From contig JAMQCK010000504.1 of assembly GCA_024196135.1 (NCBI GenBank), positions 1 to 21,148 of the forward strand: a DNA stretch of 21,148 nt, in the 5' to 3' direction. The notes below the pieces were generated by a model that saw only the letters and a program-made list of their open reading frames with translations, was not told the origin of the DNA and made no database searches. Positions 10,060-20,249 of the stretch are shown here, one piece after another (the stretch's first letter is position 1; each line of letters begins with the position of its first letter). Both the position numbers and the translations under genes were made by a program. Source of the DNA: Pleurotus ostreatus/Saccharomyces cerevisiae fusant (lineage: Eukaryota; Opisthokonta).

Positions 10060-10598
10060 CAGAGGAGGATCGAAGCAGTGACACGTGGCGTAAGCCGCCG
10101 TAGCCTGATCGGCCCGCGGACCGGTGCATTAGATGGTTGCATTGTCTTGGCGAAGGCCTCAGGCTGCTCTGGTGATTCTCATTGTTCACGGAAGGGGCAA
10201 TTGGACGGTCCTTTAGAGTCTACAGACTACTAGAGTACAACGTAATGCCTACGTAGGGCGTAGGGGTGATAGCGTTCAAGGCACGAGGGTGCATACCCTG
10301 CAAGCAGAAGCTCAAGGGTGCAATGGCGCGGTGCTGGACGCCGTTCTGGCGTAGCGTACTGGTGAGGCCTCGAGTCGTCCTGATTTCATCGTGCCCGTCC
10401 ATCAGTACCGCTCGCGGCTGGTAAAGACATCCGATGAATTTAGATAGAAGCACAGATATGTGGAGGGTGTACGACATAGTTCGCACTGTGACCGCGCATG
10501 GTAAGAGGTTCCGAGGGGACAAATGACAAGACTTGCATGAAAACAAGCGAGCAGTGAACGTCGCTGAGTTTGAATCTCGGGAAGCTTGCGAGGTACCG
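10060..10598. other. Interval between the transporter start and MED31 stop
   Basis: Both flanking genes are on the minus strand. This interval should hold the MED31 3' UTR and the transporter promoter. The long minus open frame at 10220-10972 is an unspliced read-through of MED31 and is not a separate gene. Nothing else is recognised. Confidence 0.5.
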
Positions 10599-11229
10599 CT
10601 ACGCGGGCGCGTTGGCTGGTTTGTCTTCTGGCCCCGTGTTCTGCTCCGTGGCTGTACTCGGATTACCGTTGAGGTACTTTGGGTCGCGCCTATGGGGGCT
10701 CGGGTAAGTCCTTCCTCCCAAGAACTATAGTCCAGCGCAGATGGCGTGACGTACCAAGTCCTCCAATGTAAATATTGCTTGCGGTCGAGCATTTGGCGCC
10801 ATGCGTCGTTCTTCATGTTTGCCCGGAACTCTGGTATTTGAAGAAGCTCAAGGTGGTGTAACGCATGTGGATAGCTGAGAAAAAATGGGCGAAAGAACAT
10901 GCGCCACAAATGTGCCTTCTTACTGAATGAACCGCGCGTACTCCTTCTCTTTCCAGTAGAGGAGGTACTCAAGATAGTTGATGAATGCAGGTTGGTCCAG
11001 TATGTTCTGTTGAGCCAAAGACGCGAGATAGAAGGGATTTGCGAGCGCCTGGACGAACTCCAGTTCTATCTCGAACCTAGCGCGATTGACGGCCTTGGGA
11101 TCAGTAGGGTCGTAAGTCATCCATGGTGGCTGTATGAAGGCCTGGGTGTTGGGATCTTCGGCTGGAGGCTTCAAGAGATTAGTGCAGTGCCCATAAGCAC
11201 GTAGCGCGGCGCCTTACAGCGGGCTCCAT
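10599..11229 (-). CDS. MED31: Mediator complex subunit 31 (SOH1)
   Basis: Minus-strand model, exons 11229-11218, 11168-10924, 10874-10755 and 10689-10599, giving 155 aa. MED31 is a small, highly conserved subunit of the Mediator middle module, which bridges activators and RNA polymerase II in the nucleus. The core is unmistakable: [24 protein letters not shown], interrupted here by [24 protein letters not shown], then [17 protein letters not shown] and [10 protein letters not shown]. The core is joined across two 49-nt introns and one 65-nt intron in correct phase. The Pro-rich N-terminal extension and the short polar C-terminal tail are variable parts. The first exon is only 12 nt (Met-Glu-Pro-Ala) followed by a GTAAGG donor; it is preferred because no in-frame ATG precedes the core in exon 2. 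The gene is divergent from UCH37 across 129 bp. Confidence 0.93.
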
Positions 11230-11358
11230 GTGGACAATGGCCGTTAGGAACAAGGGGCGTGGTATTGTTCTCTGTTTGGCTCCGTCTTTGATGCCGATCG
11301 CATCTAGACGCGCGTCGCGTCTTGCGTCGCGTCCTGATCGCGTCTTGAAACCGAAATC
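11230..11358. promoter_or_regulatory. Compact divergent promoter between MED31 and UCH37
   Basis: Only 129 bp separate the two start codons, so both 5' UTRs and both core promoters must fit here. From 11308 to 11347 the sequence repeats the word GCGTC (five copies, one in a GACGCGCGTC palindrome). Such clustered CG-rich words are plausible binding sites for a shared regulator. No clear TATA box was seen for either side. Confidence 0.6.
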
Positions 11359-12661
11359 ATGTCGGGCGACGAGGACTCTAACGGGTGGCAACTGACAGTG
11401 AGTGACACACACAATACCAATCTCCTTACTGATCAGAGTAGGAATCCGACCCCGGTGTTTTCAGCGAGTTGTTGAAGAACCTGGGGGTCCCTCTGATAGG
11501 TGCGTGGCGGGATCGCCACTCTTCTAACCTGGTACTGACATATGACCCTAGTGGACGACCTATACACGCTCGACCCCGAATCACTGGCGACTCTACAGCC
11601 TCTACACGCCTTGATCTTCCTCTTTAAATGGGTCCCTACTTCGGATCCCTCATCCTCCACTGCTGGCGAATACGACAGGGACTTCCCTGGCTTCTTCGCG
11701 CACCAGGTCGTCAACAATGCATGCGCCACACTGGCGGTCCTGAACGCTCTTGGCAACATCCCCGGGCTGCCCACGGGGCCCGAGCTGGCAGAACTGAACA
11801 ACTTCACCACGGGGATGGACCCACAAACCCGAGGGCTTGTAATTACTAGCGCCGACTGGCTGCGCGAGGCTCACAACAAGCTGTCCCCACCCAACGTCAT
11901 CTCCCTCGATGGACTCGGCCTACCGAAGACTACCGAGGACGCCTACCACTTCGTCGTCTACGTGCCGGTTTTAGGGAACCTCTATGAATTAGACGGCTTG
12001 AAGCAATTTCCCGTCCGCCACGGCCCGTATGACGAGAGCGGTGAAGGATGGGTGAAGAAGGCAAGGTGCGCGCTATTCGAGGACTCCATGCAGAGGACCC
12101 ATGCCTAACGCATGCCAGGGAAGTAATAGAAGCGCGGATCGCTACTTACCCTCCGGGCGCGGTGAGTGTCGCTCGTGTATAGCGCCGCCGCATGCTGCTT
12201 ATAGGTGCCGTCTATACAGTTGGAGTTCAGCCTTCTGGCGTTGCGAGATGACCCTCTTCCTGCGCTGCAATCGCGGTTGCAGGAACTGCAGGCAGCCGGG
12301 CGGGACGGCGAAGCAGCCGAAGTGACGATGAAGCTCGCCGATGAGCAGGCGAAGCGCGAGCGCTGGGCTGTGAGTGACGCCTGGTATGCTGCCCGGGGAC
12401 CTCGAAAGCTGATTGATTGCTTCATATGAACCTCCCATTCCCTATTGCGCCTTCTCGCTTGGATCTTTCGCGCCGCATCTACTCTCGCAGTTTGAGAACA
12501 GCTTGCGGAAGCACAATCACGTTGGCTTGATGCACGCTCTGCTGATCGCCCTCGCGAAGGCTGGGAGGCTGTCCCCCGCGCAGGAGAAGGCGAGGCAGTT
12601 GATGAAGGAGCGAATTGAGAAGAGGAGGGCAAAGGGCGACCACGGGATGGACGAAGATTAG
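11359..12661 (+). CDS. UCHL5: Ubiquitin C-terminal hydrolase UCH37 (proteasome-associated)
   Basis: Model: exons 11359-11397, 11442-11499, 11552-12065, 12119-12161, 12220-12369 and 12491-12661, giving 324 aa, close to the human protein (about 329). A peptidase C12 domain fills the first about 225 residues. It opens with ESDPGVFSELL. The oxyanion Gln84 and catalytic Cys90 lie in AHQVVNNACATLAVLNAL, His165 in DAYHFVVYVPV, and Asp180 in LYELDGL; all four key residues are present. The C-terminal region EFSLLALRDDPLPALQ, then FENSLRKHNHVGLMHALLIAL and a basic KERIEKRRAKG tail, matches the DEUBAD/ULD part that binds proteasome subunit RPN13 (and INO80 in animals). The enzyme trims ubiquitin chains at the 19S particle. 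Introns are 44, 52, 53, 58 and 121 nt; all phases close. It is divergent from MED31. Confidence 0.94.
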
Positions 12662-13202
12662 GCGCACTGCGGACCGACGCGAGCCGTCACTTTACCCCGT
12701 ATCCACGAACACGCAGCATGTTGTACCTGCCCAGCTGGCCCCTACTGTCCCCGTTTTCATGTTGTATAAGAGCGAAGGCCGCCCATGGCGTCGAGACCCC
12801 GTCATCCCACAGCGAGGTGAGAGAATTGCGGAACAGTGATGTATTCAAGCGCAACATCCTACTGAGAAGCCCATGACCCGAGATGTATGCAGAAAACATG
12901 AGTAGAAAGCAAGCAGACGCTGTCAGTAGATGTAGCCGGTCGACAGTGCACGTACAAACGTAGTGTAGCGCAGACAAGAAAAAGAGAAAAACGAGCGGGC
13001 GAACGTAAGTACCGATTAGTGGGAGGACAGTATATACTAAGACAAGAACAATAGTCGTGAGCGTATGGTGATAACTTAGGATAATGGTGCAGCAGCAGCA
13101 AGACAGATGGGAGCCAGATATGCGAGCAAGACAGGGTATGGTTGATAGATGCGAGATCAATGTTCGTGGCGAGGTGTATGGAGGGATGCGGGAGAGGTGG
13201 TG
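12662..13202. other. Convergent 3' interval between UCH37 and G-alpha
   Basis: The interval lies between two convergent stop codons. A hydrophobic minus-strand frame at 12687-13160 looks like a membrane protein, but it lies directly behind the G-alpha stop, has no family motif and uses T-rich codons. It is most simply the G-alpha 3' UTR. Nothing else is seen. Confidence 0.5.
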
Positions 13203-15097
13203 TTATATGAGTTTTGCGGTCTCGAGGTGCTCGCGAACAATGGCGTCCTTCACTGCATTGAGTGTGTACGCTGTCTGCTTCTTGTCCACGGCCGTCGTGT
13301 AGTGCGCGAACAACGTCCGTTGAGCGTTCGTACCCGTCTTCTGCGAGCAATTCTGCATGATCTCGTAGAAGTAGGTGCGGAAGTCTAGAAGTTCCGGACG
13401 TCAATCAATACACCCACGAAGCAGTACTAGGGGACTCACACTTGCACACCGTCTTGGTGTCATTTGACCGGTCCTTGAAGCTCGGGAAGTAATCCTTGAT
13501 CTGCGCTCTCGAGCTCTTGAGCTTGTAATCGAGGACGTCACACTTGTTGAGGAATAGCACGAGTTGCGCGCGCAACAACAGCTTCTCCGAGCACAGCGTC
13601 TTCCACAGCGACATGCTATCGCGTAACCGGTTCGTGCCCGTCTCATCCACCTCGTCAAAGACACTGACGGGGGCGAGGAAGATAACGGCCGTGACTGCAT
13701 CGAACGTCAGCCTGGTCACACCTGGACATAAACAAGCATCATACCGTCGTCGAAATACGAGAACCAGCCCGCTCGCTGACAGGGATGCGCAGGTCAGCGT
13801 GGCGTGATGGATGATATCTCACGAAGCACTACGCACTGCTGATCGTGAACCAGAGAAGTCGTAAAATATCCAGTTCTTTTTCGCTTCAATAGGTCATGAG
13901 AGAGATCTAGCATACAAAGGCGAACAGCACACCTAAATTGAAGGTATATTCTTGCACGGCTGTCGTTCGTAGGCGACACCGCAACACATCGTCATCAGAG
14001 GGCTGGTACGATGCGTCCGCTATTCGATCGACATCGGCCAAGAAGCTGGGGGGAAGTCCATCAGAACGCGCGCGAGGAGACAGGCCGAGTATACTTACAA
14101 GGAAGAAGAGTCCTCTAGTTTGACATCGGGTCTAGATGCCAACAATGCCTTAACAGCAGCGTCCGTCCACAATGTTCGTATCTCGTCCCTACAACCAGCC
14201 AGGACCTCCGTGACATCGTCGAGGGCCTTCGCATACTTGCGGATATGTGAGGGCGTCTCTTCAGAGGCCTTCGGTGATCGTGACGGCGGGGTAATCTTCT
14301 TCAAAGCTTGCTGCCATCTCACATTGCTGTTCACGTAGAATTCGCCGTGGGGAGAAGGCGTGTCGTCGCGGGGTGGGGGAGTAACAGAGATGATGCTGGA
14401 GTCGTCGCAATGGGCAAACATGTCGGTGTCCTGGATCGCGGGGTCGTCTATGGAAGCAGCTCCGAGGCTCGTCTCGAGCTCCCCTTGTATGTTCCGCAGC
14501 GGGCCGAGCTTGAGCGACAGCATCTTGTGCGTATTATCAAGCTTCGTCTCGTTCCCTGCCGACGATGGTTATTGTCGGGATTCGCGGACGTTAGGGGGAG
14601 CCTATTACCAGATTCAAACTCTTCGTGGATAGCATCAATGATCGTGTTCACCGCGCGCACAAGGTTCAGTTGTATGACGACCTTCCAAGACGCGCGCTCT
14701 TCTTGCCATTCATCCTTCGCGTAGGCCAATTGCAGATCTGCGGGGAAAAGTTAAGTGGGCTCGGAGTGCGGGGGCATGTAACACGCCTACTTTTTATGAC
14801 CGTGGACTTCCCTGGGAGGGTATGTGAGCGAGAAGTGTGCGTGCAGCGTTCGCGCGACGCACCTGCATGCGCCTGACCCAGCAGCAGCACTTTGATCGCA
14901 TCCTTCGTCCTCCTCTGCTCCGCGGCCGCCTCTGCCTTGATCTCCTCGTCTATCTTCCTCGAGTGACTGGCGTCCCGCGCCTCACGCTGCTTCCGCGCTT
15001 CCCGCTCTTCAGGCGTCTCGTTTGGCGGAGGCGCGAGGATCTCCTGCCAGTGAGGGGGGTCGGCCGAGGTCTCTGTGGAAAAGCGGGAGCGGGTCAT
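13203..15097 (-). CDS. Atypical long heterotrimeric G-protein alpha subunit
   Basis: Minus-strand model, exons 15097-14863, 14811-14791, 14737-14609, 14555-14099, 14045-13933, 13883-13837, 13775-13745, 13694-13440 and 13384-13203, giving 489 aa against about 355 for classical subunits. The P-loop GQAHAGKST is at residues 74-82. A helical domain follows, with a Ser/Pro-rich insertion around residues 155-230. Switch I is VLRCRLRTTAVQE, with Arg305 and the Mg-binding Thr308. Switch II reads DFSGSRS instead of DVGGQRS, so the catalytic Gln is Ser331 and the first Gly is Ser329. VTAVIFLAPVS and the guanine-binding NKCD (394-397) are present; the TCAT motif is degenerate (HYTTAVD). There is no MGC myristoylation start and no Cys four from the end. 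The N-terminus is a charged helix of about 60 residues. GTP binding seems likely; GTPase activity is doubtful. Such divergent alphas are known in agaricomycetes; the pathway is unknown. Confidence 0.88.
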
Positions 15098-15282
15098 GCA
15101 GAAAGTGGAAGGAAGTGAGCGTAAGAAGAAAAGAGCGGACTACTATTTGCGGGAAAGGCGCGACCTGACAACTGACGGTCTTCGCTTCGGCATCCGCACG
15201 TGCCCGGTGAATTACTTATGTATTAAGCACGATCTCTTGACATCTGCTTCAATGGTCGATTAGGGCGGGGCCCGGCATATGA
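15098..15282. promoter_or_regulatory. Upstream region of the G-alpha gene
   Basis: Presumed promoter and 5' UTR of the minus-strand G-alpha gene. If the plus-strand segment starting near 15283 is real, this would be a second divergent promoter in the window. No specific motif was identified. Confidence 0.4.
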
Positions 15283-16078
15283 GAAATCGGCGATGGGGAC
15301 GGCGCGTATGCACGCTTCGCGCCTTGGGTCGCGGTTGCCACTCGGCGTAGGAGACAAGGTTCGCGGAAAACAAACCTCGAATCGGGCGCATCAATCAAGG
15401 AACCGGCAACCCCCGCTCCTCCGCCTCCCGACCCACCTCTTCCTCTTCAAAAGCACCTCCACGACGAAGCGAACGACCTCAGACGACTGCCCTCGCTCAG
15501 AGAACTCCTCCTGCATCCCCCCTCGCGATGCGATTGCGACGGCTCTCACGCGCGGCCCAAATCTTCCCTTTTTTGCGTTTGGTGTCTGCTCATCTATCAG
15601 CGCTATCCCTTGCTGACACCTGATCATCAAAGAGACAGGACCGCGTTGTCGGGATGCAGCCTCGCCCGCAGTCGGATTGGGCACTTGCAGGCCCCTGCAG
15701 GTGAGAAATAATGACTCTCGGGTGTTGGTATCCTCCCTTCCCGCAGACGACACTGAGGGCACCCATGCGCCACCTCCACGCCAGCGCTTTGCGGGGGATC
15801 AGCGAACGTTGAGCTTTCCCCCGACATCCTCTTCAAGCACAGCTGAATCCTGGACCCACCTTTCGCCGCGCGTTGTCACCGCCGATCCTTCGCTCTCGAA
15901 TACTCGTCTCCAGTGCCTTCAAGGGCGCCATCGAGTGGTTCATCTTATTGCTGCCGTAGGGTGCTTTCTCTGCAATATAACTCTACGGCATCGCAAGGCG
16001 TCTGGCGCCTGCTCTCGCCTCAATGATTCTCCTGCGAGCAACGCCGCGCGCGACACAAGCTACTACTGCGTGTGCTAG
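15283..16078 (+). other. Candidate coding segment with one canonical intron, incomplete
   Basis: A plus-strand frame stays open from 15283 to about 15708, roughly 140 codons without an ATG. It reads PAPPPPDPPLPLQKHLHDEA followed by NDLRRLPSLRELLLHPPS. At 15701-15746 lies a near-ideal 46-nt intron: GTGAGA donor, ATGACTC branch-like word, pyrimidine tract and CCCGCAG acceptor. Joining in phase leads into DDTEGTHAPPPRQRF and a Ser-rich stretch, and the frame ends at 16078. No start exon was found, and a rival plus frame (from ATG 15293) and a minus frame (15762-15391) are also open. The strong C/T bias of the plus strand alone depletes stops. It is either part of a multi-exon Pro/Ser-rich protein gene, a decayed gene, or a chance structure in a long leader region. 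Confidence 0.27.
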
Positions 16079-19000
16079 GGCCCATAGGCCAGTCTATATC
16101 CTCCTCATCGATGGCCCAGTCAAACTATCTCTTGCTCCGTCTCCACCGGCACAGTTCGCGCCTACGCTGATCCCATTCCGCTCGTCGTCCATCCATCCGA
16201 AGAGCCACCAAGTACGACATCCAGAGCCAGTCCAGAGCTTGACGTTTGGCTGGGAATCTGCGACGATGAGGGACCACACTCCCCCTCCCTGGCCGTCGCT
16301 AACGGCTGTCGCCAAAGACCTGCGCGTGATTCCGACGCTTGTTTCCTCTGTCATCCATCTCCTGACACGCTTCGTTTCCCTGCCTACGCAAATGAACGGG
16401 ATGAGTCTTCCTAGACAGTCGCAAATTACCTGGCGACAGGAAATGACCTGGATACCGCGTTATAGTCACTACTACGCTCGAGCCTCGACTTTCAGAGTTT
16501 ACGACACCTCTCGTCTTGCGCGTACGATCTCCCGCCGAGCCGTACATCCTTGGCTGCGCAACTGTCAGCCTCGACGGCGCCCGCGGCGGAGAAACCGACG
16601 CGAGCGCGTTGAACAGACTTTGCATGCGCGCGACCCTCGTTATACACGTCTTTGCTGTGCCGACCAGACGGATGTGTGTATTGTCCACATGACGAGGCCC
16701 TGGAAGAAGACGCTCTATATCGACAACAGACACGCTCCGGCATCCTTTTCTCACTCTAGACCTGATTGACTTTGACGTGTCTGCGTGCACAACAGATCAT
16801 CGGTGACTCGATCACCCTCTCTTAAGTACTACCTCTCCAACTCGTGTCCCGATGTCTCGCCTTTCTGACGCCGCGCCACAGCCGAGCAAACCTTTCTACG
16901 TTACACTACATACACGACTAGTTCACTCTGCGATATTGCACAACAGTATCGCCTTTACGAGCTGCCTCAGTCGACATACTGATGCCACCCGTGTCCGTCG
17001 CGGTCGGCTTATCATCTGGCAGAGCTCCGCCAAGGTCACCATCCTCTAGCTTCGCCTCCTTCCGCTCTTCGCCATCCTCCCTCTTAAGTCCATAGCTCAA
17101 TGGGCGCCCAACATTGCTCGTGATCTTCGCCTCTCCTCACGCGCCTCTTGCTTATTCAGCTCTGCAAGCTCCGTATGTCGCTGACTTTGAAAAATGGGGA
17201 ACCTCTCATGCCCACCAGAAAGCCTCGCAATCGCGTTCCTATCTACTTCGAGCCGGCTTACTCTGGCGCCGAACACTTGCCATATCCCTCTTCATACACG
17301 ATTTTCTGGCTCTTCATCCCGTCTTGTTTCGTCCTAATACAGTACGCCCGTGTGCCTTCAATTTACGCCTTCTTGTTCTCCCTCCCCTCCCCACTCTCCT
17401 CCGTCCGCCCCGCGCGGCCACCTGCATTGTCCTCCAAATCTGGAAGCACCCCCGTTTGCTCTCCGATCAATGTTGATGTCCTTCTTGCTGATTGCGGCAG
17501 GTGCCGAAGTTCCTATTCCGCGCTTACCGGCGGGACGGTGCGGCAAGGCCGATTTCGGTAGGCGGCAGTGTGGTGGGACCCTTCATGTCCTGCGGCTGAC
17601 GGCAGCGTCCTTGATTGCGCGGTTCGAACCTGATCTTCCAGGACCTTCACGGCAAAGGGGCGGGGCCGGAGTGCGAAGGTACAGGACCAGGACGCCAACA
17701 AGTGGGACAATTCAGTGGGGCATAGCGAGCGAGCTCATTGGGACGCCAGTAGCCACTCATGCGCAGTGTTTACAGCTCTTGTCGTCGGGCGACGCGAGGC
17801 CGTACAGTCGTCCCTTGAACACTCCTCGAGTCTGCTGCGACCCCGGACTACCGACACTCGACCAACATAGAACAAGGCAGTGCTCACGCAACGAGGCTTG
17901 TTCGATAACCGAAGTCGGCTTTCTGCTTCTCGAAATCGAGGACGCTGCGCGCGCCCTTCCGCCGGCTCGAGTATGCCACCTTCTGCCGACTCGGAAGCCA
18001 GCTTGACCGCCGACCCTGCACGCGCGGCAATTATCCTCGCAATTGACCAGGCCCGCATCTCGACCCTCGGCTACTCCTGGGCCTTCATCTACTGATTGGC
18101 TGGTAGTATGGCTCTTCCCTTCTGTTTCTTCGCCGGAATGTTGACATACGTGCTTCGTGCTGCTCTTCTGCCTCTTGGACGACATAGACGCCATCGAACT
18201 AAGGCCAAGGAAGCGCAGATGCGTGCTCGAAGTCCTTCTGGAGTGGATGGCCAGACTCTTCGGTGGTCCAGCGCCTTCACCTTGCGACCTTGCCTCTCCG
18301 CCGACGTGGTCTCATGCTCCAGTCAATTCTCCCTTTTCTCCGTCTAGGCGACCTGCTGTGTGGCCCTGTCTCTTCCCTAGTACTGGACTGGCGTCCGACG
18401 AGTCGGCCTACTTCCCAGTAGTTTCGCTCTGGAGTGGCAAATTAGCTTGGCCTATCTCCACTATCCCGGTCGACACTCGTCAGCTGAGGCTTACTCCCTC
18501 ATCCCGGATCTCCATTTCCTCGCGTACTCCACCTTCCGTCCGCCTGGTTAGCTTCCGCGCATCTGATGCGCTCCGCTTAGGACTGACCTTCCTAATGGCT
18601 GGAGCTTTCCGGCCTCTGGGGAGCGGTTCTATCTCCTTCAAGGCGAGCGAGGGCGCGGACTTCGTTCTGAGGGGATGTCAGTCAATTTCTTCGGAGGCTG
18701 TATCGCTCTGTTGCTAGAGGCTCATCATCTATCTGAGGGTATTTTGCCTCTTACTCGGAGTCCCCTCGTCAAAGACTCCTTTGAAAGAGCTCACGGCAGT
18801 GGCGTGCACGATTCTCTTGCCGTAAATCCATCTCATTGGCCATTTTGCCGGCTCGCTCGCAGCCTCAACTTCTCGAACGCAGGCTTCTGGCTTCTGCTAC
18901 TTTTTGGTGGCACCTTGCTTACAGCTGGCTCGCCCGAATTTGCTTCTGTCACCGCTAGTCCTCTGCGTACAATTCTTGTTCCTAGCTTCTCTTGCTAGAT

Positions 19001-19437
19001 GCGCGCCTCCTTGTCGCTTTGCTTGCTTCCCTCGGACGCTATCCCCTAAACTTGGGACGTGCGCCGATACTCTTCAAGGCCTCCCACTCAACCTCAACCG
19101 GTGTACGTTACAATGCCGCGAGCGAGTTGCCTGCTCTATGCCAGTGTCAATACACCTCGCCCAGCTGTCTTTCCTTTGTCAGCGACGCCGCGCGCCTTCC
19201 GACTCGCATCGCATCGCCAGCCACCGGTACCTTCGCCTTGTAATCCTTACGTCTTAGTGCGCTTTCCTCTCACGTCTCAGTGTAGTCCCTCTCACGGTCG
19301 ACCATATACTTTCGCTTGACTCCCACGTTCGACGACTGTGCATTCGACGTCCTCACGCGTCTCATACCCCATTTCTACTATAGCCGCATGCTTTCGTGTG
19401 CTCTCGCGTCGCGGGAGACATGATCTTGCGTCTCTAG
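16079..19437 (+). other. Long C/T-rich tract with fragmented coding-like frames
   Basis: About 3.4 kb in which the + strand is markedly pyrimidine-rich, most clearly at 17100-17500 and 18900-19500. Several plus frames are open (16023-16769, 17350-18006, 18157-18717). One frame gives coding-like text interrupted by single stops. It includes SVSTGTVRAYADPIPLVVHP at about 16140, then LDFQSLRHLSSCAYDLPPSR at about 16480, then GCVYCPHDEALEEDALYRQQ at about 16670. The stops are TAG or TGA near 16409, 16463 and 16610. This could be a decayed gene or retroelement, a multi-exon gene whose splice sites I could not resolve, or an extended C/T-rich promoter or leader of the gene downstream. No terminal repeats, reverse transcriptase or transposase motifs were recognised. 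Confidence 0.35.
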
Positions 19438-19807
19438 AGGGCGCACTTTACGTCCCTCGTCCATTTCCCTCTCACGACCCACTACTCTCAGCCTATTTTA
19501 TTGTCCTGTTCCGACTTCGCCCGTCTTGCTTGCGGTGGTTGGCGCCCACACTCGGGCGACCGGGATGAGGTTTTGTGTCGGGCGCGACTCGCGAGGTTGT
19601 CGCAAGGAGGGTCGTGCATCCACACCAAAGAGAAGGACGATGACAATCTGGCGTTTCTTTCCGAGATTCTGCTACTCGATCCGAAAGAAACGGCACCATT
19701 CGTGCGGTACGTCTCCACATTCGCTCCTCAGCCAATCCAGCAGACTGAAGGTCCCAGCAGCGTCGACTCAAATTTGCGCTACTCAGGAAGATTGCGGGCA
19801 GGCTGTA

Positions 19808-20249
19808 ATGAACAGGAGAACCTCGGCCATCGCTCGCGATGCTCACCGAGGGTCGGGCAGTCCATGCACGATACGTTGGTCCTCCCGCTCACCGAGACAG
19901 CGAGTCCTCGCGCGCCTCGAGCCATGGGCGCACCGGAGGCATTCCGCGGGCACTGCAAAGGATTTTTCGAACGGTAAGCGCCAGCCTTCAATTCTACAGT
20001 CCTTCCCTTGCAGTATTTGGAGACCCCTTCGCCTCCCTACAAGCGATCTGTCCATCGGCGCAAACCCTCTTCGACGATTGGTCCATCGAGGAGGAACAAC
20101 GTGATTTAGTGGCCACCGACGAGCGGGCTGCCCTCCCCACGCCGAGCGGAAATTCGGGCAGCACATCGCGGCTGCCCCTGGACGTCGTGACGTGCCCTAG
20201 TCATTTTACTTCCTCGACTTTGAGTCCGCTGACCTTGATGGAACAATGA
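19808..20249 (+). CDS. Hypothetical Ser/Arg-rich protein, 5' end uncertain
   Basis: Minimal model: exons 19808-19973 and 20014-20249, giving 133 aa from an ATG. The 40-nt intron has GTAAGC and CTTGCAG ends and is short for this window. It joins TAKDFSNV to FGDPFASLQAICPSAQTLFD, then DWSIEEEQRDLVATDERA, a Ser/Gly/Pro-rich stretch, and a compact end RLPLDVVTCPSHF. The composition and abrupt polar C-terminus look like a real protein end. An upstream open segment (19438-19706) reading DDDNLAFLSEILLLDPKETA could be an earlier exon joined through a 37-nt intron (19707-19743) in phase; it also lacks an ATG, so the true start may lie further upstream in the C/T-rich tract. No domain was recognised and no function is proposed. 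Confidence 0.4.

Noticed and set aside
10220..10972. 250-aa minus-strand open frame
   Set aside because: It is MED31 exon 3 read through both flanking introns. The family sequence requires splicing, and the true stop is at 10599 in another frame.
12687..13160. Hydrophobic 157-aa minus-strand frame resembling a membrane protein
   Set aside because: It lies directly downstream of the G-alpha stop, in the expected 3' UTR. It is T-rich rather than coding-biased and has no family motif.
16299..16790. 163-aa minus-strand open frame with Arg-rich text
   Set aside because: It appears to be a by-product of the purine-rich complement of the C/T tract; no motif or splice support.
17612..17635. A ggttcgaacct word like a tRNA T-loop
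   Set aside because: The flanking bases do not form a 5-bp T-stem, and no D-arm, anticodon arm or acceptor stem could be fitted upstream.
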